From: Rhytidiadelphus loreus
Taxonomy: Eukaryota > Streptophyta > Bryopsida > Hypnales > Hylocomiaceae
Direction: 5' to 3'
Assembly: GCA_947034895.1 (NCBI GenBank)
Contig: OX344765.1
Location: 19,287,001 to 19,351,000 of the forward strand
DNA: 64,000 nt
Shown: in pieces, positions 36,608 through 49,604 of the stretch
Numbering within the stretch: position 1 is the first letter of the stretch
Layout: each line of letters starts with the position of its first letter
Notes under the pieces: generated by a model
The model's input: only the letters and a program-made list of their open reading frames with translations
What the model was told of the DNA's origin: nothing
Databases searched by the model: none
Translations under genes and position numbers: made by a program

Positions 36608-36610
36608 ATC

Positions 36611-37581
36611 CGACCATATAATTTACAACTTTATTTGAGGGTCATTAATTAAAAAAAATCTAGTTGCATTGTAAAACACATATTCACATTCTTAAATTTG
36701 GACTACTCAAGGTCCTTTACGGACTAAGAAAGAACTGCAAATCATTTATTGTTTTGTATTTTTTTAAATACATTTCAATTAATTAGCCCCTCATTTCCAC
36801 TCATTTTTCTAATATAAAAAATTATCAATGATTTGATGTAGAAAACTCGTTGATGGTCCAATAGCTTGTAGTCTTGGACTTGTCAACAACTTGTTCAAGC
36901 ATGGACGGTACCATGTTGCCAACAATATCATTGAACAAAGTAGTGAGACACATGAATAAAAGGCAAAATACAAAACAATGATATGATAAGGTAGGCACAC
37001 AAAGACAAGGTTATCGGCAACCATCATCAAACTTGTTTAGCCAATGGCAAAGTAAGGATAACAATGACCTTCTTTGCCCTACATTAAAAAAAAGCAATGA
37101 AAATATCCAAAAGCATCTCCTTTCCAACTACATTCTTTCCAAAATGAGTGAAATCAGTATATTCAAAAGTTTCATGAGAGTGTAGATAACATTAGTAGTA
37201 ACATCATCAATAATATCTTTCTTCTAACTAGCCCACAAGAAAGTGTCGTAGTTGTTCAAATTTAAACTTAGACTTTGCATTATCATTTGCAAAAAGCAAG
37301 AGTGAACAAAATTCGTCATGATACAATCGTGTACATATCAAAAAAAGGGGAAACCAGTTTGAATCTCGCTACGTATGATACACACCATTCGATGAGTGTC
37401 TTCCCATAGCAGCACTTGCTCCCTATGTCCATGTGATATGGTTAGTAAAACTACCCTAAATAGACTCTTCGTTCACAGCGGTCTTTTAGACCCGAGCTAC
37501 TCGTAGTCTTCGACGTCATCACATGCCTGTAAGCTAAGTAAGGAGCCCACTACAATGAAGGGGACTTTGTGGTTGCTAGCA
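36611..37581. other. Intergenic DNA, probably with the 3' UTR of the ET gene
   Basis: AT-rich up to about 37320, then balanced composition near the ET stop codon. No gene is supported. Confidence 0.45.
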
Positions 37582-40500
37582 CTAGAAAAAACCACCGGGC
37601 ATGCCGCTGGTGTTGCTGCTAGTGGAGTTCGTGTTGATTACCGTCGACGACGCTCGCGGCGACTTGGGTGACTGGTTGCGCCGCCCCTTGTGCGCCTCAC
37701 AACGCTTACGCTCCGGTCGCGGCGGGTCAGGACACACAGTCCCGTCGTCGAGGCGCAACCCGCAGATCGGTCGTCGCGACGGCGACATGGGCGGCGTCCC
37801 AAACGGCGACTCGAGCTGCGCCTCCTCCAGCGTCGTGGTCAGAATGCTGCTGTAACGGGCGCTGTAACGGGCGCTGCTGCGCTTGGGCGTCGCTCCTTCC
37901 GGGCTCCCGCTCATCACCAACGCAGTGGGCGCGTCCCATTCTCGACTCCTCGCCATGCGAATCTCGGAAGTGCGTAACCACGAGGTGAACGACAAGTTGC
38001 TGTGGCGCTTCGGCTCGGGTGAGGCTCGATTGGGCGCGGGGGGCGCTGGCGAAAGCAGGTACGGGAAGCATGAGCTTGATGGCCGCGGCTCAGGGCCGGG
38101 CAAAATGGGCGACTCTGCGCCGTCGGGGAGGTGGCTTTTGTCATGGGCGGGGCTGAGTTGGTTGGTGTGCGCGACGCGACCTGATTTGCCTTGGGATTGT
38201 TTTCGTTGATCTTTGTGGAGATGGCATCGTTTGCCGCCTTTCACGGGGAACGCGTTGCAAGGGAAGCCGTTGTCGAGAAGCGCGCTGCAACGGTCGAGGG
38301 GGATGTCGAGCTTGGTGAACTCGCTGCTCTTGGAGGTCTTGCACTGCGGACTGGTGCGGAAAAGGGTGAAGAAGTCGCCGACGCGGCTGCGGTCGGTCCG
38401 GCTATTGCTGGAGTGGTGGTTACCTTCTTTTGCTCCCGGTTTGCGAGCCGAGATGGGGGCGCCCACGCGGGCGCGATGGTAGAAGAACCACGTCCGCGTC
38501 GAGTTGACCCCAAAGCAACCGTAACTGGAGTCGTTGGAACCCAAAGCGCCCCCCATGACGATCTTGGCGAGAACATCCGGCGATCGTTGACGGAAATTCC
38601 CACCTCGTTTCCATGCGTAGTCGAAAATCTCTGTTAGATCGGCCTCCGAGCGCTCCGCTTCAGCCTTACTATCCGTCTGCACTTCATCCAAGTATACGTG
38701 AACAAAATGCCTCGATAAATCTTACCGAAAACTTTCAAACCCATAAGAGGGCTTCTAATCCAATGATGTCAGCCAAGCATTCCATAACAAGGGTTGCGTT
38801 ATTAGGATTCCATAACCACTTTCCTCTATGCGGTTTCAATTCCACGCTTAGTTTCTTCGGTTTTCAAACTCCAACATCGGATCATCGTCTTCATTTGGTA
38901 CACACTACGATAGGTAACTGAAAGCTAGAGAACGAATGTGGAACTCTTACTACTTTCCACAACCAGGCTATAGATTTGAGGTACCTAGTGCATTTCAACC
39001 CTTAAACTTTATAAGGACACAGACTCGCAATTACACTGAAATGGAGCCCCATGAGGGCCTGTGTGTCCTTCAAGGGTTAATATACACTTTCGATGAAATT
39101 GAAGCTTCCACACATCACAGATCCAAAACTAAACCCCAACCGAAATCATGGCTTACCACAGCCCACCGAAACGCGATGGAGCACCCGAGGGCGAAAACCT
39201 CGGAGAAGAGACGAGGACCTCGCGGTGAAAGGCTTCCCACTTGATCGAAAGAAGAGCTGGTTTTCGACTGATTGGAAGTTGAGGGTGCAGCGGCCTCGTC
39301 GTTCGCGTCCATGCTTGCATTGCTCGTCGGTCTGCTGCCCGCAGTGCTCGGAACCCTCTCAATACTCAAGGTCCTCTCATGATCCCTCGTCAAGTTCGTC
39401 GACCGTTCTCCGTTGTACAAATCTGCCTTCCATCCGTCGACTCTGTCGTTTTTCACAGCAAACAATCTTGTCGACCTGCACGAGATCCATCCACATTAAC
39501 AGACCTAAAATCCGTCTCTCAATCACTCAATCACTCAATCCATCAATCCATCAATGCCGACCAGTTCAATTCTTTCTTCGTGAGAGGAGAAAATCACGTC
39601 CATAGTGGGTTTCAGAGTAGCCACTTCCATCGTTGGAGGTTCTCATGGTGGGAAACCACTTGCCATGTGCCTAACCCACATTCTTCAACAAAGTGGGGTA
39701 CAGTTTTCAACTCATCTCCATGAGGCTCATTTTCCTGTTTAAGTTCGTGGAAATTCTTCTTTAATTGGAAGTTGTGAGAAAATGAGATTTCAAAGCACAG
39801 AACTTTTGCTCCTCTTAAAGGTTCTCTCATTCCAACATTGGAAGCACACGACCTTGCATATGATTTGATGCGAAGCTAATCTGAACCTGAAAAAATGAAT
39901 AATCGGAGGGATCGAGGAAACCTGAAGTACCTAACGCCTTCCAGATGAGCGCCGGTCTGGCCATAGCGCAGCAAACGTTGGTGCACGTTATCAGAGCAGC
40001 CGAGGTAGACGACCACGACGTCTTGCGGTTTGAGGACATCGTGGCCGCGTTGCGGTGGAAGCCACACCGGGGGTGTCACGCCCAGCTCGTACAGTCCGGA
40101 GCCCACGTAGTTGCTGGGCAGGTTGCTGATCCGGAAGCGGTCCGGAATCTTGCCGGCGGCGTGCTCCTTCCAGTCTGAGGGACCAACAAGAACCTAAACG
40201 CAAACAACATACAATGAAATCACGACTCAGTCGCACATTCCTGTCAATGGAGAACACGAAAAGCATTCCCTGCTTACTTGTAAAAAACGATTCAGAGACC
40301 ACAAACTCACCCTTCCAATGAGGAAACACAACCTTCATCTAAATTTGTCCCAGGCTGGTGTAATCAAACACAGGGATTACTATTACTGTTATCTTTTTCT
40401 CAGTGTACATTGATTGCACATTCTAGGTTGAGGCGCTTATGAATTTCGACTCTGATTTTACTTCAAAACGAATTGTACAAGCATTCAACTACTTTGAAAT

Positions 40501-41451
40501 GAGTGCTGTGCTTAGGAGAGGCTCAATGTATGTTTTATGGAGACGATGTATCAGAAGTGTACATTTCAAGGCGTGGTTGTCCCTACGCAGCACTCGCCCC
40601 ATCCTTATTTTGATTCAAAGTGCGTTGTCCTCTGCCATATGTCGTGTTTCCACAAAAAATCACTCAACATATTAAAGGGACAGTTATAGAGTGCCCTACC
40701 TTGCAGTAAAGAAGCATAGTTACATTCTAGCCATCACCTCAGTGGACAGAGAAGTTAGTAGAATGGTTCAAATTCCTAGTCTCGAGACCAAAGTTTTCTT
40801 TGTAACCCATATACTTAATCCCTGTTTCTACAATTAGATTCTTTCAGGATTAAGCTCCAGGAGTAACCCTAAAGTCCCAACATATTACAAAACAGCTGGA
40901 TCTACGGATTGATACAACACAGGATTACAAGATCTACAAGACGACTTAATTCAGGTGAAATTAACACTCGCATACTCTTCTCAAAACCGGGCATTGTGGC
41001 GCTAGCTACGACACTAACACGACGAGACTGCAAGCGAAAAATTTGGATTTTCAATTCGGGTTTTCAAAGATTGGGGAATCGATTGCCAAATTCAAAATTA
41101 ACGATTCAACCTGGAGAAAGGTTATCAAGCAGCACGTAAATCATTGCCCAAGACAGAACCAACCAAGCAACCCTTGCCATCGCCATTGCCGGACCATATT
41201 AAGAAAGTGCGAAGATGAGCTTGGAAGAAGCTAGCACCACGGGAGACCCAGAAGATTCGTACCTTCCATTCTGAGAAGCAGTCGTCGTGCTTCACATGAG
41301 CATGATCCTCACGCTTCAAGCGCAGTGGTTTCTTCACCCGCCCAACCGCAGCATCTCCGGTGGCAGTCACTGGAAACGACAGCGGCACAGGTTGCGGCTT
41401 GTCCGACACCACGCCCACGCCACGGCCGCTGCCACCCCCGGCTAGCGACAT
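37582..41451 (-). CDS. ET: EFFECTOR OF TRANSCRIPTION (ET) family protein, four exons, 621 aa
   Basis: Exons (minus) are 41451-41263, 40193-39931, 39475-39157 and 38676-37582, all GT-AG and in phase. ET proteins (HRT in barley, ET2 in Arabidopsis) are plant-specific nuclear regulators linked to gibberellin responses and differentiation. Residues about 46-150 hold the conserved start (LKREDHAHVKHDDCFSEWK, DWKEHAAGKIPDRF) and a GIY-YIG-like segment (GLYELGV ... VVVYLG). LFSEVFALGCSIAFRWAV near 240-257 and EIFDYAWKRG are further family blocks. Two zinc-binding-type repeats of form C-x9-C-x10-C-x2-H lie near 387-412 and 562-586; they are the ET repeats. The region between them is Ser/Pro-rich. The long C-terminal exon is GC-rich, unlike its AT-rich surroundings. 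Enzymatic activity of the GIY-YIG-like part is uncertain. Confidence 0.88.
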
Positions 41452-43294
41452 ATTATCGCTTATCCCCTCTCGAAACGCCTCCGTGATCCTTCACCTTGAC
41501 GACGACGACGAAACCCCCGCGTAAGAACAATCCGTGGTGCAACCAAGACAGATTTGAGAGGCAACACTCGCTTACTTACTTCGGTACATGGATTCTCATA
41601 CGCACCTGGACGACCAACCCAGTTCAAATTTGGGACCCCGACCAAACCTGCAAACGGGGACCAGCTGGATCATCTGCATTGAATCATCTCGAGAGAGAGA
41701 ATATCTTCACGACAACTCACTGCTCGCAGAAAATGACTTCCAAACTGCCTCCCGAATCACCCCATTCTGTCAGAACAAGGGCACAGGACAACAACTAATT
41801 GGCTACCTCCTCTTGCAACCCCGGTCGTGAATACGAATTCTTGGAATTCCTGGCCCCATTTCAAATGATTGCCGCCATATAGTATAATGGAATATGTACA
41901 GTGACGCCGCTTCCAGCCCGCAAGACTCTAAACTGGCGTTAAATTCGGACGTCCTTGCAAGAATCCCCCAATTGGGATTCGTCTCCACAAAAACATTCTC
42001 AGTTCCTTGCCCGCTTCCGATGAACCTGGCTAGCTAGTAAGGAAGTGGACATGTATTAGCGTATCTACGAGCGCTAGAGCTGTCGAGTGCTATCTTGCAT
42101 GTGTGGGGAGTCGTGCAGCAACGCCGGGGCAATTCCCCCGTTCTTGCAACCTGTTTGGCTAATCTCTCCTGTCCACAATTCTCACCCGAGCTCGGGAGGG
42201 CCCCAACCGTAAGTTTCGGTCTATTCTGGCCTCCCCCGGGTTACCAGCTAAAGCAGGTTGCCATAAATACGCCTTTCCACCCACATACCTACACTCTACG
42301 AGACGGTGTGGGGCAATTCGAAGCGAATAGCAATATCCGTTCTAAGACAAACATGGGAAACTTTGGAAGGTTGTAATTTTTACCTACAGCAATGAGCTGA
42401 CTATTCCAAAGTCAGTCCTGGCACCCCAGTAAGAACTTCGCTGGCCGTCAGGCACTCAGGCGTTGGCTTGAGCAAGGGTGGCATGCCGACAAAGCTGCAG
42501 AGCTGAGCAACTGCGTGCAGTCTAGGTTTAGCGTTGTAGGCTTATCCTCCACTCATGGTAGCTGCATACACCACGCCATTGATGGGTGGACAAACCTAGA
42601 CCTCCGCCCCCGCACTGCTCCTGCACTGCACTGCCGTGTGCTTGCAACTGAACTTCAGAGCATCCCACACCCGGTTTTGTTTTCATTCCAGAGCAGTTTT
42701 GTAATTTTGTTGTCATTCCCAAGCAGCCAGCAGTCACTATGTCGCTGGAAAAGCTGCTGCACGGAAGAATTAATTGGATCCAAGTCATAAGTGTGGTGTG
42801 CCTGAGTGAATCTCGAGAGGCGTGCACTGACGCCGTCCGTGGGAATCAACTGCCCTAAGTGCCCTGCACGCACCTGCTGCTTCATCACTGTTCATGAAAC
42901 TCGGCCCTTCAGGGTTTTTTTATTTCTGGATTAAGACGAAAAGTCGGCTGCATTACAAAATGATAACTTGTGATGTTCTGAGACGGTTTGTCTATGACTC
43001 CAGGCAACATGCCAATAACATTATATTATGGTACTGTTGTATGTCGAATACCGTCGCAGCAGTGCTGGTAACTTATCTTTGTCGTGCGTACTTCAAGCCT
43101 TGATTGCGGTGCTCACATGCGTGAAGCGGCATCTTCAATGCAAATGAGAAACTGGTTCGTACAAAAATCTAACTCTTCATTGACATGGAATTAGAAAAAG
43201 ATTATACCATCACTAGAAGCTCATCAAAATAATATATAGAGTAGAGACGAAACATGTAGATTTAGAAACCAAGTGATTGCCCAATGATAAATAG
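41452..43294. other. ET gene promoter and intergenic DNA
   Basis: It contains a GA run near 41690 and balanced composition to about 43100. Frames near 42095-42376 and 42515-42790 have no motifs and no supported gene was found. Confidence 0.4.
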
Positions 43295-43296
43295 TA

Positions 43297-43524
43297 CTCC
43301 CTTAGTCCCACTAAAAATACTCCAAATCAATTTAGGGTTTGTAATACTAAAAGGTTCCATTTATTGATTGTTGTTTGTTGAACAAGCGATTTGAAATGGA
43401 GGGCGGAGTGGATACACACATTTGAATTCTAAATCACTTACACAATGATCAAAATCAATACATGAAGTGCTTTAGTAGTACAAACCCTAAATCAATTTGG
43501 AGGTTTTTAGTGGGACTGAAGGGA
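43297..43524. mobile_element. Stowaway-like MITE, 228 bp
   Basis: The left end CTCCCTTAGTCCCACTAAAA and the complementary right end resemble the plant Stowaway consensus CTCCCTCCGTCCC. TA flanks both sides (43295-43296 and 43525-43526). Inner inverted stretches include 'aaatcaatttagggtttg'. It is typical of Tc1/mariner-derived MITEs and carries no protein. Confidence 0.8.
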
Positions 43525-43639
43525 TATTAGATAATGAGAAGAAAAGACCAACTAGCTTAGGAGGACCATGTGGTTCCCTTGAGAAGTTGGTGGGACAATC
43601 TTAACCCCTAAAATTTGGGTCAAAAATTAGAAAATACTC

Positions 43640-44780
43640 ATGAAATTGTCTACTTTGAAAATTTCAAAAATACTCAAAAAATAATACCCTCTAAAAATAA
43701 GTCTATAAATTAAAATTTATCTATTTTTTAGAATTTGTAACCATAAAATCTTATTATTAATTGGTAGAGTATAAGGATTTTGCCTAAAAATATTGGGTTT
43801 TGAAAGCAATGTATGTGTGAGATATGACCTAGCAAAGAACAATTAAATGTTTTTTTGATGGTTTACCCTAGATTATGACAATATGACTTTGTCAAGCTTT
43901 CAAACCCCATAAATCGAATTCTACTTTGCAAAAAGATTTTAAAACTTCATATTTGAGTAGAGCCTCAAGTTAGGAAGAAGTATGCAAATCTTCAAAGCAA
44001 AACAATGCTTTCAATTGCCTTACCTACCCAATTGATTGGAGGTCAAAACAAAACATAGATTTTTTATCTAACCTTTGGATCTTTGTAAAAATTAGATTCC
44101 CTATAAGGTTGTTTGATTTTCCAATCTTGAAAAAAAATGAACAAAAAATGAAAATTTAATACTTGATTTTAGATGCCCAAAACACACTAAAACATTTCAA
44201 ATTTAAAGAACTTCTAATTATAGGTTAACCGCTAAAGATCAATAGACTAGAAATTGACAAACATTCACAAAACTACCAAAAATGTACACTCTCTAAAGTA
44301 AGGCTATTACCATAATCATATTTTATTCATTTTTTAGAATTTGTAGCAATAGGATCTTACTCTTGACTAGTATAAGAATTACATTTACTGAAAACTTGGG
44401 ATTTGAGGAAAATGTATGTGTGAGAACAAAGCATGCAAAGTGAAGTAAAATATTTTTTTTCAAGACTACTTGGAGAATGTTGCTTTGTCAGTCTTTTAAT
44501 CCCTATAATTCAAAAAGAATTTGCAAGGAAGATTTAGGGACTTCATATTTGAGTAGAGTCTCATGTCAGAAAGAAATATGCAAATTTTCAAAGCAAAATG
44601 ATATTGTACTCCACCTATCCAAGTTGGGGCTTAAAACCTAAAAAAATGCATTATTTTTTTTTCAATTGTTGAATCTTCGTAAAAAAAAAGGAATTAGATT
44701 CCTTGGATGTCTATTTGTTTCCCAAACCTCAAAAAAAATGAGGAAAACTAAATAAATTTGATATTTCATTTCAAATGTCT
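43640..44780. repeat. Diverged tandem duplication, about 607 bp period
   Basis: 'ttttttagaatttgta' occurs at about 43724 and 44331, and each is followed in the same order by 'aaaatcttatt/aggatcttact', 'atgtatgtgtgaga' and 'cttcatatttgagtagag'. Identity is moderate, so the duplication is old. No frame is conserved. Confidence 0.7.
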
Positions 44781-45535
44781 AAATTTATCAAAATCCATTT
44801 TCTCTTACAAAGAGTTTGAGGGGTTAAGACTAAATTTTTGCACAACCAAATCTTGATTACCATCAAACCATATCCATTTGACTTGTAGAATTCCATGTCA
44901 TTATCTCCTCTAATTTGAGCCTTGGTCACTCTTCATTTATGAGGTCTAGTATAAAGTAAACTTGGTCCCAACCCCTCTTCTCCTCCAATCACATTCCATC
45001 AAAAGTTATAGCCAAGTCACTTGGTCACAATATCCCTACCAAGAATCACACGTTGTAGCCAAATTTTTCTTGGTGAATTTTTGCTAGAATTTGATCTAAT
45101 TTGGACATTGACTCCTTCAATACTAAGAAAAATGTTTGAAAAAATGGATGAAATTGTCAAACCCTTGAATGAAAGCTACTTATCATAGATGATTTTGTAG
45201 ATGAACGAACATAAGTGGATGATTCTATCCATTATTTCCTTATCCATTACTTCTTTACTTGCATACATTCCAGCCGGGTGCAAGTCGCTCTAAAAACCAA
45301 AAAAAATCAAACACAAATTGGTTGGTCGGCTGCCTGGAACTCCTGGAAGCCGATAACCATCAATGCCGCTATCAAAGCATACCATCTGAGCCTGTCCACT
45401 TGATGCTATGACATTTATGAAAACCAATGCATTGCATGTTTCCAAGTTCAAACTTCGAAGGGAATCTTGTACCGAAACCTGAATTGCCCGAAGTTAGTGC
45501 TGACAGTACTGACAGTGCACAAGCTGTGAACAGAG
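44781..45535. other. AT-rich intergenic DNA, nothing recognised
   Basis: A phrase near 45140 (atggatgaaattgtcaaa) recurs near 6080 in complement, suggesting a dispersed repeat. No gene is supported. Confidence 0.45.
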
Positions 45536-45537
45536 GA

Positions 45538-45925
45538 CCTAGATTTGTAGGGCTAACTTGGAAGGCCTAGCTAGCTTTTCTTAAAAATGAGACAGTAGGA
45601 AGCATCGAAGGAATCGAAGTTCTCGAACTCTATTAACTTAGATTTGTAGGTCTTGGAAGGACTCTGTTTTAAAATCAGACAGTAGGAAGCATCGAAGGAA
45701 TCGAAGTTCTCGAACTCTGTTTACCTTAGATTTGTAGAGCTTGGAAGGACTTGATTTAAAAATCAGACAATAGGAAGCATCGAAGGAGTCGAAGTTCTCG
45801 AACTCTGGTTAACTTAGATTTGTAGGTCTTGGAAGGACGTTAAGAAAAAAAACGAGACAGTAGTAGTAATTAAGTAAGCATCGAAGGAAACGAAGTTCTC
45901 GAACTCTGTTAACTTAGATTTGGCC
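45538..45925. repeat. Minisatellite, about 82-98 bp unit, four copies plus a partial
   Basis: Each unit runs 'cttagatttgtaggtcttgg' ... 'gcatcgaaggaatcgaag' then 'ttctcgaactctg'. Units start near 45540, 45640, 45725 and 45812. The fifth, starting near 45911, is cut by the retroposon insertion. Confidence 0.85.
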
Positions 45926-46084
45926 TCCCGTCGGTCAGTCGTGTCCGGTCTTGGTGTTGGTGCCTTGTCTGTCTTGGTTCTCTGGTTCTCCCCGTCAGGC
46001 CACTTGTGGCTGACGGGTTTGTATTTTACCCCTTTGCAATGCATGGAATTCGTTTCATTTGGTTTCAAAAAAACAAAAAAACAC
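45926..46084 (+). mobile_element. Short retroposon (SINE or 5'-truncated LINE), 159 bp, with 17 bp target duplication
   Basis: The 17 bp sequence TTAACTTAGATTTGGCC occurs directly before (45909-45925) and after (46085-46101) this insert with no mismatch. The insert ends in an A-rich tail (caaaaaaacaaaaaaacac). These are signs of target-primed reverse transcription. Just before the tail it shares 'tttgtattt' and 'ctttgcaatg' with the LINE relic at 35240-35931, suggesting a related parent. No tRNA-like A/B boxes were recognised. Confidence 0.8.
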
Positions 46085-46101
46085 TTAACTTAGATTTGGC
46101 C

Positions 46102-48785
46102 ACATTGAAAGCAGCTGGTTGGACTTTGGACTTTGCGGCAATGAAGCTGTGAGTCAGGTAAAAAGGACGTCCACTGCACGCAGACAACACGATGTGCTGC
46201 ACGCCGAGCCACTGGAACCGAAGTAGGAGCCATGGGTGGCACAGGTTTGGTGACTGGTGATTGGGTTGTTCTCCTGCTGCTACAACCGAATGAGTTGGGC
46301 AGCTGGAAAAGGGCTTCGATAATGCTTGAGAGCCTCGAGGCCCCGACTGCCTGAGGAGGGCATTATGGGACATAATGTCAAGTTCTAATAGTTCATCACA
46401 AACTTTCATATGTGTACTTTTCACAAATTGAAGGGTGTAGAAAGACTGAGGGACAACATTATGAGAGTCAATATTACTCTTCTTTTCTCATTATCTAATG
46501 GAATGGTGACAAATCTACCTCAAAAGTTGGACTTGGCATTACGGCTTCTTAATCCTTGAAAGACATTCCCTTGCTTGGTAGGTAGCCCAAGGAAGAATGA
46601 AAAATAACTCTTTGAAGCGGGGCATAGATCTTGTTGCTTGCCCAAAATTGAATAGTGAATAGTGTTTTGAAACCAAAATGCAGTGCTTGGCAAGCCATAT
46701 CCATTGTAGAAATGGGTCCGTCAAACTGAAATATTTCAAACAAACACTTTTTGTCAATGATTCTCTCAAAACCAGGCCTATTGTTTAAAGAACTCTAGAA
46801 TGATATTGCCTTTGTGATTGGTACTCAGTTAAAAATGATTAAATTTTTTGACCAATAGTTACATTCTTTGTTTCTATAATAACTTAGAAAGTCATCCATT
46901 AGACGTTTTTAGTCATCATCATTGTTTTAGGGTTAAGGTGCATAAAAACATCTATTACCATTCATTTAAACTAATGTGTATAAATGGAGTCAAATTACAG
47001 TTGGATGTTATTTTTGCCCCTACAAATAAATGGAAATCATTGATATTCTTAAATAAATAAATAAATTTAGAAAGCTTTGTATTTTTGTGAATTTTCAAGG
47101 TTTAGACTTGAAGAAACCTCAAGTATTCAATAGCTAAATAATGCATGTTTGAAGCGCTTTGAAAAAGCCTTGAAACCATTCACTAAAAACTTCTTAGTTT
47201 ACAATCAAGAGGCGCCATTTGTAAAGTAGGATTCATTCAAAGCTAATGATTTTAAGGTCATAGTGGTGACAATTCAATAGACCCCTCTTTGACGAAAAAG
47301 GCAAGGGTGAACATAATCAAATAGTTCTACCTTACTTTACTTTATCCATCAAAATTTTGGTGCATGTCTTCTGAAGTATGATGAAATTGTTCAAACTTTT
47401 GTTTCATTTTAAAACAACTCCACCTAATTGTGTCCAAATAAGCAATTGAGCTAGCATTATTCCTACTATTAAATTGCATAATTATCTGTTGGATCTTGTT
47501 GAAAGTCAAAAATAGTAGTATGGATTCTCTTTGTATATACTTTTTGGACATTGTACGAATAAACTATGAATTTTTAAAGTGCTAAAAATATATGTATCTA
47601 AAAGTACCCTGAGGCTCTCATGATTAGGAGTAGTATATTTTAGGCAAAATTTTGGAGGTATTAGTTTTTAAAAAGGGTCACAATTAGGAACAATTATTAT
47701 AGTAGAAGATGCCTTGATGATTGAAATCAATTAATCTTACAACAATATAATGGAAACTCTACATAGAGGGAGATGAAGAGGATCACATCCTCCCAAACAC
47801 TAGCCATCTTTCTACTCAACCATATAGGTCAATATTTAATTTCTTACGTGGTGGAATTTCATCAAGTTTCATAGAATCGAGCATGATTATGCCACCAATA
47901 TCCTTCCAAACATTTCCTAGTGAGATGAAGACAATGAAAAGCTTTTGAACTATTCTCAATAAGAAAAAAATTAACCTAAGTACTGGAATTCTCTAGTCAT
48001 TTAGTTAATCTCACAAACTATTTTTTTTTTCCCTCAATTCAATGGTCATTCATTAACTATGACCTCAATTATTGGTTAATCCTTAAAGGACATTTGATAT
48101 CCTAGGAGGGTTGCCCAAACTTGGATTTCATAATCTTTTTTATATAGGCATCATGTAGCTTGTTCAAATGACCAATCATTGAAGAACTTCTACCTTCCTT
48201 AGAGCCATGGGTGACCTCCATTACAAAAAATCTCAAGCCAAAACAAGGCCGCAAGACAACAAGTTTTTAGTGCAAATAAACTTAAAAAATTATTAAAATT
48301 TACCAAAGATTGGGGATTTAAATTTAAATTATTATTTTTGAATTTTTTTAATATTAAAAATATTAAAAAATATACTTTTACTTTTCTTGTACTTGCACTA
48401 GAGTCTGAAAGTTTTAGCTTGTTGTGGCCTAAATTTTTTTGTAATAAAAGCTAATATTTAAAAAAATTATAATGTAGAAACTACAAGTTCAAATTGTGAT
48501 TTAAAACTCAAGATTTAAATTGATAGATGCATCTTACGAAGACAAAAAGTATGATATCAAGAAGTTCACATATAGTTGAGTATTAAAAAGGTTTTCATCA
48601 AGATTTTCTAAAAATCAAGCCCCTCAACCTAAGGTTGTCATTTTTAGGGTTAATTATATTGTAGAAGCACAAGTAAGAAAAACATGTTGTCCCAAGAACA
48701 CAACTTGAAAGTGTGTCCAACTAATTTTTTTCTTAACTTTGATCTTTTAATAACAATTGATCTCGGGTAATTGATCTTCTTTCTC
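46102..48785. other. Intergenic AT-rich DNA
   Basis: A 119-codon frame (46424-46065) crosses the retroposon boundary and is not credible as a gene. Weak terminal inverted repeats near 48221 and 48445 (ttacaaaaaa ... ggcc) hint at another MITE. No supported gene. Confidence 0.4.
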
Positions 48786-49091
48786 TATAGATACATATAC
48801 ACAAACTAGCTGTGCTATTTTGAGAGCGTTGAGCTTAAAAATTTGAAGAAGCAGAAGAAAACTTAATAATATTTCTAATAATAGATTTCATCAAAAAATT
48901 GGCAAAAATTTACTATTTTTAGTAAATTTTAGTACCTATTACTATGGACCTATTACCTGTGGTTATGTAGAATTTAGATGAAAATTATAATTTTCAGTGC
49001 TGTCTAAAATATTAGAAGTATACATTATGAAAATGATGAATTTAATTGATGTGAAAGATGAATGGAGATGGAAATAAGTTTGTATAGAATA

Positions 49092-49345
49092 TTGGTTGAT
49101 CACTGTTCTATGGTAGTGTGGGTCTTCTTAGGGCTAATAGAAAAATACCAATAATTTTCTTTTGATGCTCTGTTATTGGACTTCTTTAGATTTTAGAAAA
49201 AAGAAATTGTTGATAAGAATTACTATCTTGTAGTAGTGTCGATCCTCTCAAGGCTGATGGGAGGTATCTACACTTTTACCTTGATGTGTTGGTAATTGTA
49301 CTTGTTAAGATTTTGGAAGAAAATATTTCGTTGATAGGGATTATT
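49092..49345. repeat. About 120-130 bp tandem duplication inside the long-TIR element
   Basis: 'gtagtgtgggtcttcttagggctaatag' and, one unit later, 'gtagtgtcgatcctctcaaggctgatgg' anchor two diverged copies. Each continues to a 'ttagattttagaaaaaagaa' or 'ttaagattttggaagaaaa' block. Confidence 0.6.
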
Positions 49346-49463
49346 TTTTGAAGGAATGAACTTAGTTACACCAAATTGTTGATTAGTTGATCAACAATTT
49401 GCCCTCTTATAAGACCTTCGAGGGTCCAACTCTTCTATCTCTAATCACATGGTTGTTTGGTTA

Positions 49464-49604
49464 ATCACTACCCTCTTGTTGCTTTGAACCTCTTGGCGCT
49501 AAGAGGAGCCCCTTTGCAGCAAGGGAAAAAACGATTTTCTTTTTCCCGTAGCAAGGGGGCTCCCCTCGGCGTCGAGGGGTCTCAAGCAACAAGAGGGGAG
49601 TGAT
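49464..49604. mobile_element. Small foldback MITE nested in the long-TIR element
   Basis: ATCACTACCCTCTTGTTGC at the left and its near complement at the right enclose GC-rich arms (ggagccccttt / aagggggctcc) around a short centre 'aaaacgattttc'. No clear target duplication was found. It stands out by composition from the AT-rich host element. Confidence 0.6.

Noticed and set aside
37668..38637. Several plus-strand frames of 84-148 codons
   Set aside because: All are antisense or shifted-frame shadows of the GC-rich last exon of the ET gene.
46065..46424. 119-codon minus-strand frame
   Set aside because: Its C-terminal part reads through the target duplication and the retroposon tail, so it is not an original gene.
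48221..48445. Possible MITE with ttacaaaaaa ends
   Set aside because: The inverted match is short and AT-rich, and no target duplication could be identified.
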